The notes beneath the pieces are model-generated. The model ran no database searches and was not told the DNA's origin. It was given only the letters and a program-made list of their open reading frames with translations. 9,864 bases of DNA from an uncultured Acidobacteriota bacterium (GTDB lineage: Bacteria > Acidobacteriota > Terriglobia > Terriglobales > Acidobacteriaceae), in NCBI GenBank assembly GCA_903832475.1, contig CAILBQ010000050.1, positions 1-9,864 of the forward strand, given 5' to 3'. This document shows, one piece after another, positions 6,276 to 9,864 of this stretch (its first letter is position 1; every line of letters begins with the position of its first letter). The position numbers and the translations under genes are program-made.

Positions 6276-7997
6276 CTACAACATCTCCGTCGTGATCCGC
6301 CAGAAGTCGCTCCCGCCTGACTTTGCCAGCTGCGCCTTCCCATCCACGAAATGATAGAAAGCCACCGTCTCCGGACTATCCGGCTCATCTCCCGCGCGAA
6401 ACAGCGCCTCTCCCATTTCGATCAACGGCAGCTCTCCCTCCACCCAAAGCTGCCCCTTCCGCTCCACCACGCGGAAGCTCCCCAGCCACGGGCTGTCATT
6501 CCCGTACATCCCCGTATAGGGCGTCAGCCGCGAGGGCTGCACACTCGCGCCTTGCCCTTCTGAACGCGAAAACCACCGTCCTCCATGCACCAGTTCGATG
6601 ATCGCCCCCGGCGTCTCCGCGCCCGCCTTCCGTTCCTCGCGCCGAAACACAAACGCAAACGCCGAATACTCCGGCAGGCTTGAAAGGAAGCGGTCCCCGC
6701 CCAGGCTCTCCAACTCAACCTCTCTGTCATCCAGGTGCAGCCGTAGTCGGTCTCCTTTGCTTTCCACCCGGCAATTCCTGCCATCACCGCCGAAGTAGGA
6801 GCCCTCGTATCCCTTCGCGTCTCTGAGCACTTCGCGATCCGCCACCACCGGAGCCGCCGGCAGCGGCTTGCCATCCGCCTCGGCTCGCAGGCACTCAATC
6901 GCCAGCTGTGCCACCGGGTTTGGCCGATACCCCAGCTGCGCGTTAATCGAAGCAAACGCCCCATACCCTCCATCGATGTCCAGATGCATCGCCGACATGA
7001 ACGAAACCATCCCGCCCGTATGCCGCAGGATGGTATGCCCGTTCAGCGTGTCCACCGCGATCCCGTAGCCGTAGCTCGCCGTCGGCCCAAACTCCTCCGC
7101 CTTCACATGTGGATGCGCCATCAGCGCAAAACTCTCCTCTTTCAACAGCCGCTTCTGCGGAGCCTGCCCGCGATTGAGCAGCATCTGCATATACTTCCGC
7201 ATGTCCCCCGGCGTCGAAGCAATCGACCCCGCCGCGGAGTCGGACACGATCTTCGCCGCAGAAGCCAACTTCCCATGCCGCGGAAACGGCCGGTCGCGCA
7301 ACTCCGGCGTATAACTCTCTGCCGTCCTCGCCCGGATCAGCTCCGTCAGCCGCGGCGAAGTCTCCGTCATCCCCAGCGGATCCAGAATCCGTTTCTGCAC
7401 CGACTCCCCATACGGGCGCGCATCCAACGTCTCGACCAGCTTCCCCATCGCCTCGAAGCAGAAGTTGCTGTAGTGAAACCGTTCCCCTGGCTTGTACGCC
7501 TGTCTCGCCTTGTCCGCCAGGTTGGTCGGAAACACGTTCCCATCTCCCGGCAGCCCGCTCGAATGCGTCAGCATGTGATGCAGCGTCACCGCGCCAAACG
7601 GCGTTTCAATCGCCAGCCACGGCATATACTCCAGCGCCGGCCGGTCAAAGTCCAGGCGGCCTTCCTCCCGCAGTTGCAGCAGGATCACCGCCAGGAACGA
7701 CTTCGAAATCGACCCGATCTGAAACAGCTGCTCCGGGCTCACCCGCTGTTGCGTGTCCAGGTTCGCGAAGCCGTAGCAAGCCGTCGCACCGCGCCCCTTC
7801 GCATCCACCCACCCCAGCGTCAGCCCCGGCGCATTCATGGCCTTGATATACGTCGGCACAAATGCATCCATCGCTTCCGCCGTCGAACTCCCCGCCTTCT
7901 TCGCGTCTCCGTTTGCAGCCTCACTCTTTGCACTGCCAACCACCAGCGGACTCGCCGCAAAAGCCCCGGCGCGCAGCAGAAACGCCCTTCGATCCAT
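6276..7997 (-). CDS. Tat-exported serine hydrolase (beta-lactamase / class C PBP fold)
   Basis: The protein has 573 residues from the ATG at 7997. The frame extends 15 codons upstream to a GTG at 8042, but that GTG lies upstream of the likely -10 box. The ATG at 7997 has GGAG nine bases before it and begins MDRRAFLLRAGAFAA, a twin-arginine signal that needs this N-terminus. Residues ~40-370 form the PF00144 fold. The SISK tetrad (S96, K99) supplies the nucleophile and base, HYSN (Y176, N178) the second motif, and RHTGG (H326-G328) the third. DPLGM and LTHSSGLPG are also typical. Residues ~395-573 hold two similar beta modules that open with YEGSY (Y397) and YTGMY (Y494), resembling the lipocalin-like tails of this family. 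It is an exported esterase, peptidase or amidase of unknown substrate; the name does not imply antibiotic resistance. It is divergent from priA and convergent with the TIR gene. Confidence 0.92.
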   Translation of the reverse strand: MDRRAFLLRAGAFAASPLVVGSAKSEAANGDAKKAGSSTAEAMDAFVPTYIKAMNAPGLTLGWVDAKGRGATACYGFANLDTQQRVSPEQLFQIGSISKSFLAVILLQLREEGRLDFDRPALEYMPWLAIETPFGAVTLHHMLTHSSGLPGDGNVFPTNLADKARQAYKPGERFHYSNFCFEAMGKLVETLDARPYGESVQKRILDPLGMTETSPRLTELIRARTAESYTPELRDRPFPRHGKLASAAKIVSDSAAGSIASTPGDMRKYMQMLLNRGQAPQKRLLKEESFALMAHPHVKAEEFGPTASYGYGIAVDTLNGHTILRHTGGMVSFMSAMHLDIDGGYGAFASINAQLGYRPNPVAQLAIECLRAEADGKPLPAAPVVADREVLRDAKGYEGSYFGGDGRNCRVESKGDRLRLHLDDREVELESLGGDRFLSSLPEYSAFAFVFRREERKAGAETPGAIIELVHGGRWFSRSEGQGASVQPSRLTPYTGMYGNDSPWLGSFRVVERKGQLWVEGELPLIEMGEALFRAGDEPDSPETVAFYHFVDGKAQLAKSGGSDFWRITTEML

Positions 7998-8006
7998 CGA
8001 CAATGA

Positions 8007-8010
8007 CTCC
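8007..8010 (-). promoter_or_regulatory. Ribosome binding site choosing the ATG at 7997
   Basis: On the minus strand this reads GGAG, with a nine-base spacer to the ATG at 7997. Together with the twin-arginine motif directly after that ATG, it favours the shorter protein over the GTG start at 8042. Confidence 0.6.
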
Positions 8011-8027
8011 ACAGCGATCTCCAGTTC

Positions 8028-8037
8028 TTGTATACAA
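8028..8037. promoter_or_regulatory. Perfect 10-bp palindrome TTGTATACAA over the hydrolase -10 box
   Basis: TTGTATACAA is its own reverse complement and covers the candidate -10 of the hydrolase promoter. The layout GT-TA-AC with flanking A/T matches operators typical of GntR-family repressors. Its placement over the -10 box would suit repression. No regulator gene is in the window, so this is a prediction. Confidence 0.35.
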
Positions 8038-8059
8038 ATCACTTTTCAGCTTGTGTCGT
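8031..8059 (-). promoter_or_regulatory. Candidate sigma70-type promoter of the serine hydrolase
   Basis: On the minus strand, ACGACA (8059-8054, four of six to TTGACA) is separated by 17 bp from TATACA (8036-8031, four of six to TATAAT). The start of transcription would fall near 8024, giving a leader of about 27 bases that contains the GGAG site. Confidence 0.4.
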
Positions 8060-8160
8060 CCCAGCCTCACACGCCCGCCCGCACCCTGACAAGCACAATG
8101 GAAGGGCACTCTGCCTCAGCCCACGCGCCCCGCCCGGTAAACTGGAGTTCTGGCCCGCCC

Positions 8161-9864
8161 ATGTCCCCAAGCCCCACCCGATACTGCGAAGTCGCGCTGC
8201 CCGTCCCGCTCGACCGCACCTTCACCTACGAAATCCCCAACGATGAAAGCGCCGGCCCGTCCCCGCAGATCGGCGCCCGCGTCATCGTCCCCTTCCGCAA
8301 CGAAAAGCTCATCGGCGTCGTCATAAACCTGCACGCCAACGCCCCCACCGACTTCGAAGCCAAGCCCATCGAACGCGTCCTCGACCCCGAACCTCTCCTC
8401 TCCGCCCAGCTCCTGGAACTCGCCAGATGGATCGCCCAGTACTACCTCGCCCCGCTAGGCGAAGTCCTGCGCGGCATGCTTCCCCTCGGCGCCGAAGTCC
8501 GTCGCACCCTCTCTTACCGCATCACAGACGCCGGCCGCGACGCGCTTGCCCGCAGTCACGACGGCGACCTGATCCCGTCGCGAAGGCCCACCTCCGACGA
8601 TGCGGCAATCGAAGCAGCCATCCTCACTCGCCTTGCCGACGGCGAATCCGTCACCGTCTCCGCCCTTCGCACCGCCACCGGCGCGACCCTCCCTCACCTT
8701 CAGTCGCTCGTCCGCCGCAAGCTCATCGCCCGCGAAAACTCCGCTACCGAACGCGACGCCCGCCGCATCGAAAAATTCGCCGTCCTCATCCCCGAAACCC
8801 GCCTGCCCACCCTCACCGCCAACCAGCAGGCCATCCTCGCTGAAATCGCCGCCTGCGATGGCGAAATCCCCATCTCTGCCCTCACATCCAAAGGCCTCTC
8901 TTCCGCCACCCTCAAGACCCTCGTCACCCGCAGCCTCGTCCGCATCGAAGAGCGCCCCGCCGGCTTCCGCATGAGCTCGATCGGCCACGTCAAGCCGCAA
9001 TGGGCTTTGAATGAGCCCCAGATGGTTGCCCTTGCGTCGATCGCCACTGCCGAAGGCTTCCAGGCCTTCCTCCTCCACGGCGTTACCGGCTCGGGCAAAA
9101 CTGCCGTCTACCTCGCCGCCATGCAGAAGGTGCTCGACCGCGGCCTCGGCGCCATCCTTCTTGTTCCGGAGATCGGCCTCACCCCCGCTGCCGCCGCCCA
9201 GCTCGACGCCACTTTCGGCGACCGCGTCGCTCTTCTACACTCCGGCCTCACCCCCACCGAGCGCTCCGACCAGTGGCACCGCATCCGTCGCGGCGAAACT
9301 CCCATCGTCGTCGGCACCCGCTCCGCCATCTTCGCTCCCGTCCCCAACCTCGGCCTCATCCTCGTCGACGAAGAGCACGATGGCAGCTACAAGCAGGAAG
9401 AAACCCCGCGCTACAACGCTCGCGATGTCGCCGTCTATCGCGCCAAGATGGCCGGCGCGCCCATCGTCCTCGGCTCCGCCACACCGTCACTCGAAACCTG
9501 GCAGAACTGCGAGGCAGGGAAGTACCAGCGCATCTCCATGGCGCAGCGCGTCCTCAACCGCCCCCTCCCCACCGTCGAACTCGTCGACATGCGCCTCGAA
9601 TTCCAGCAGACCGCCAAGGAGCAGCTCTTCTCCCGACTGCTTATCACCGAGACGCAAGCCGCCCTCGACCGCGGCGAGCAGGCCATGATCCTGCTCAACC
9701 GCCGCGGCTACTCGTTCGTCGCCATGTGCCGCTCCTGTGGCGAAAAGCTCGAATGCATCAACTGCGCCATCTCTCTCACCCACCACACGCCGGCCGCCGA
9801 AGCCGCCGCCGAGGCCCGCGAGGGTCAGCGGCTGGAGTGTCACTATTGCGGCTATCGGCGCCCC
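8161..9864 (+). CDS. priA: Primosomal replication restart helicase PriA, partial (C-terminus beyond the right edge)
   Basis: The window holds 568 codons of a protein usually about 730-830 long. PriA is a 3'-to-5' superfamily-2 helicase that recognises stalled forks and reloads the replicative helicase. Residues ~7-110 are the 3'-DNA-binding domain (YCEVALPVPLDRTFTYEIP, ARVIVPFRNEKLIGVV, YYLAPLGEVLRGMLP). A divergent winged-helix region follows. The helicase core starts at ~285, with Walker A GVTGSGKT (307-314), LLVPEIGLTP, VGTRSAIFAP, the DEEH box (403-406), GSATPS (438-443) and LLNRRGYS. Zinc ligands C523, C526, C532, C535, C560 and C563 are visible; the final pair should lie past the edge. 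An in-frame ATG at 8098 would add 21 residues, but 8161 fits the family N-terminus better. A GGAG at 8144-8147 stands 13 bases before it, a long spacer. Confidence 0.95.
   Translation, partial: MSPSPTRYCEVALPVPLDRTFTYEIPNDESAGPSPQIGARVIVPFRNEKLIGVVINLHANAPTDFEAKPIERVLDPEPLLSAQLLELARWIAQYYLAPLGEVLRGMLPLGAEVRRTLSYRITDAGRDALARSHDGDLIPSRRPTSDDAAIEAAILTRLADGESVTVSALRTATGATLPHLQSLVRRKLIARENSATERDARRIEKFAVLIPETRLPTLTANQQAILAEIAACDGEIPISALTSKGLSSATLKTLVTRSLVRIEERPAGFRMSSIGHVKPQWALNEPQMVALASIATAEGFQAFLLHGVTGSGKTAVYLAAMQKVLDRGLGAILLVPEIGLTPAAAAQLDATFGDRVALLHSGLTPTERSDQWHRIRRGETPIVVGTRSAIFAPVPNLGLILVDEEHDGSYKQEETPRYNARDVAVYRAKMAGAPIVLGSATPSLETWQNCEAGKYQRISMAQRVLNRPLPTVELVDMRLEFQQTAKEQLFSRLLITETQAALDRGEQAMILLNRRGYSFVAMCRSCGEKLECINCAISLTHHTPAAEAAAEAREGQRLECHYCGYRRP

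Noticed and set aside
6984..8006. A 340-codon plus-strand open frame opposite the serine hydrolase
   Set aside because: Extremely Arg/Pro/His-rich, no domain, and fully antisense to a gene with all catalytic motifs.
8455..9098. Minus-strand frames of 207 and 132 codons opposite priA
   Set aside because: Gly/Asp/Ala- or Arg-rich shadows of the C-ending codons of priA; no ribosome binding site or motif.
1..9864. CRISPR arrays, rRNA, riboswitches or a complete insertion sequence
   Set aside because: No regularly spaced repeats of CRISPR type, no conserved RNA-gene segments and no transposase gene could be found on either strand.

Overview
The window looks like chromosomal DNA of a GC-rich Gram-negative bacterium, most likely an acidobacterium (Acidobacteriaceae/Terriglobia type). 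This rests on an Oar-like TonB receptor with an N-terminal carboxypeptidase-regulatory domain (a family greatly expanded in that group), a Tat-exported serine hydrolase, and a PriA gene with very strong C-ending codon use. The assignment is inferred from gene content and codon use, not from a marker gene.

Layout. Positions 2579 to 1 (minus strand) hold the first ~859 codons of a TonB-dependent outer-membrane receptor; its C-terminus lies beyond the left edge. A 787-bp lower-GC spacer follows, with no convincing gene but with a 21-bp-period direct repeat resembling the end of an IS21-type element. Positions 3367-4470 (plus) encode a four-helix PepSY-TM inner-membrane protein. Its 3' end is overlapped on the opposite strand by a likely small gene (54 codons, 4408-4572) with a strong Shine-Dalgarno. 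After a 471-bp gene-free stretch containing a hairpin and a candidate promoter, 5044-6129 (plus) encodes a TIR-domain protein, GTG-started, with a predicted beta-rich C-terminal domain and a hydrophobic tail. It converges on a Tat-exported beta-lactamase-fold serine hydrolase (6276-7997, minus), with overlapping inverted repeats between the two. The hydrolase is divergent from priA (8161 to the right edge, plus), which is cut at the zinc-binding region of the helicase domain.

How the genes relate. The two ends (receptor, hydrolase, priA) read as ordinary GC-rich host genes. The middle, from about 2600 to 6200, has visibly lower GC and long spacers, carries a possible insertion-sequence remnant, and contains the TIR gene, so it looks like an accessory insertion site. 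The receptor and the PepSY-TM protein are divergently arranged and could cooperate in iron or metallophore uptake, but the sequence does not prove this. The TIR protein is the best candidate for an immune or signalling function. No partner gene (NACHT/STAND ATPase, Argonaute, ThsA-like protein or nucleotide sensor) lies within the window, so it appears to be a stand-alone, single-gene effector.
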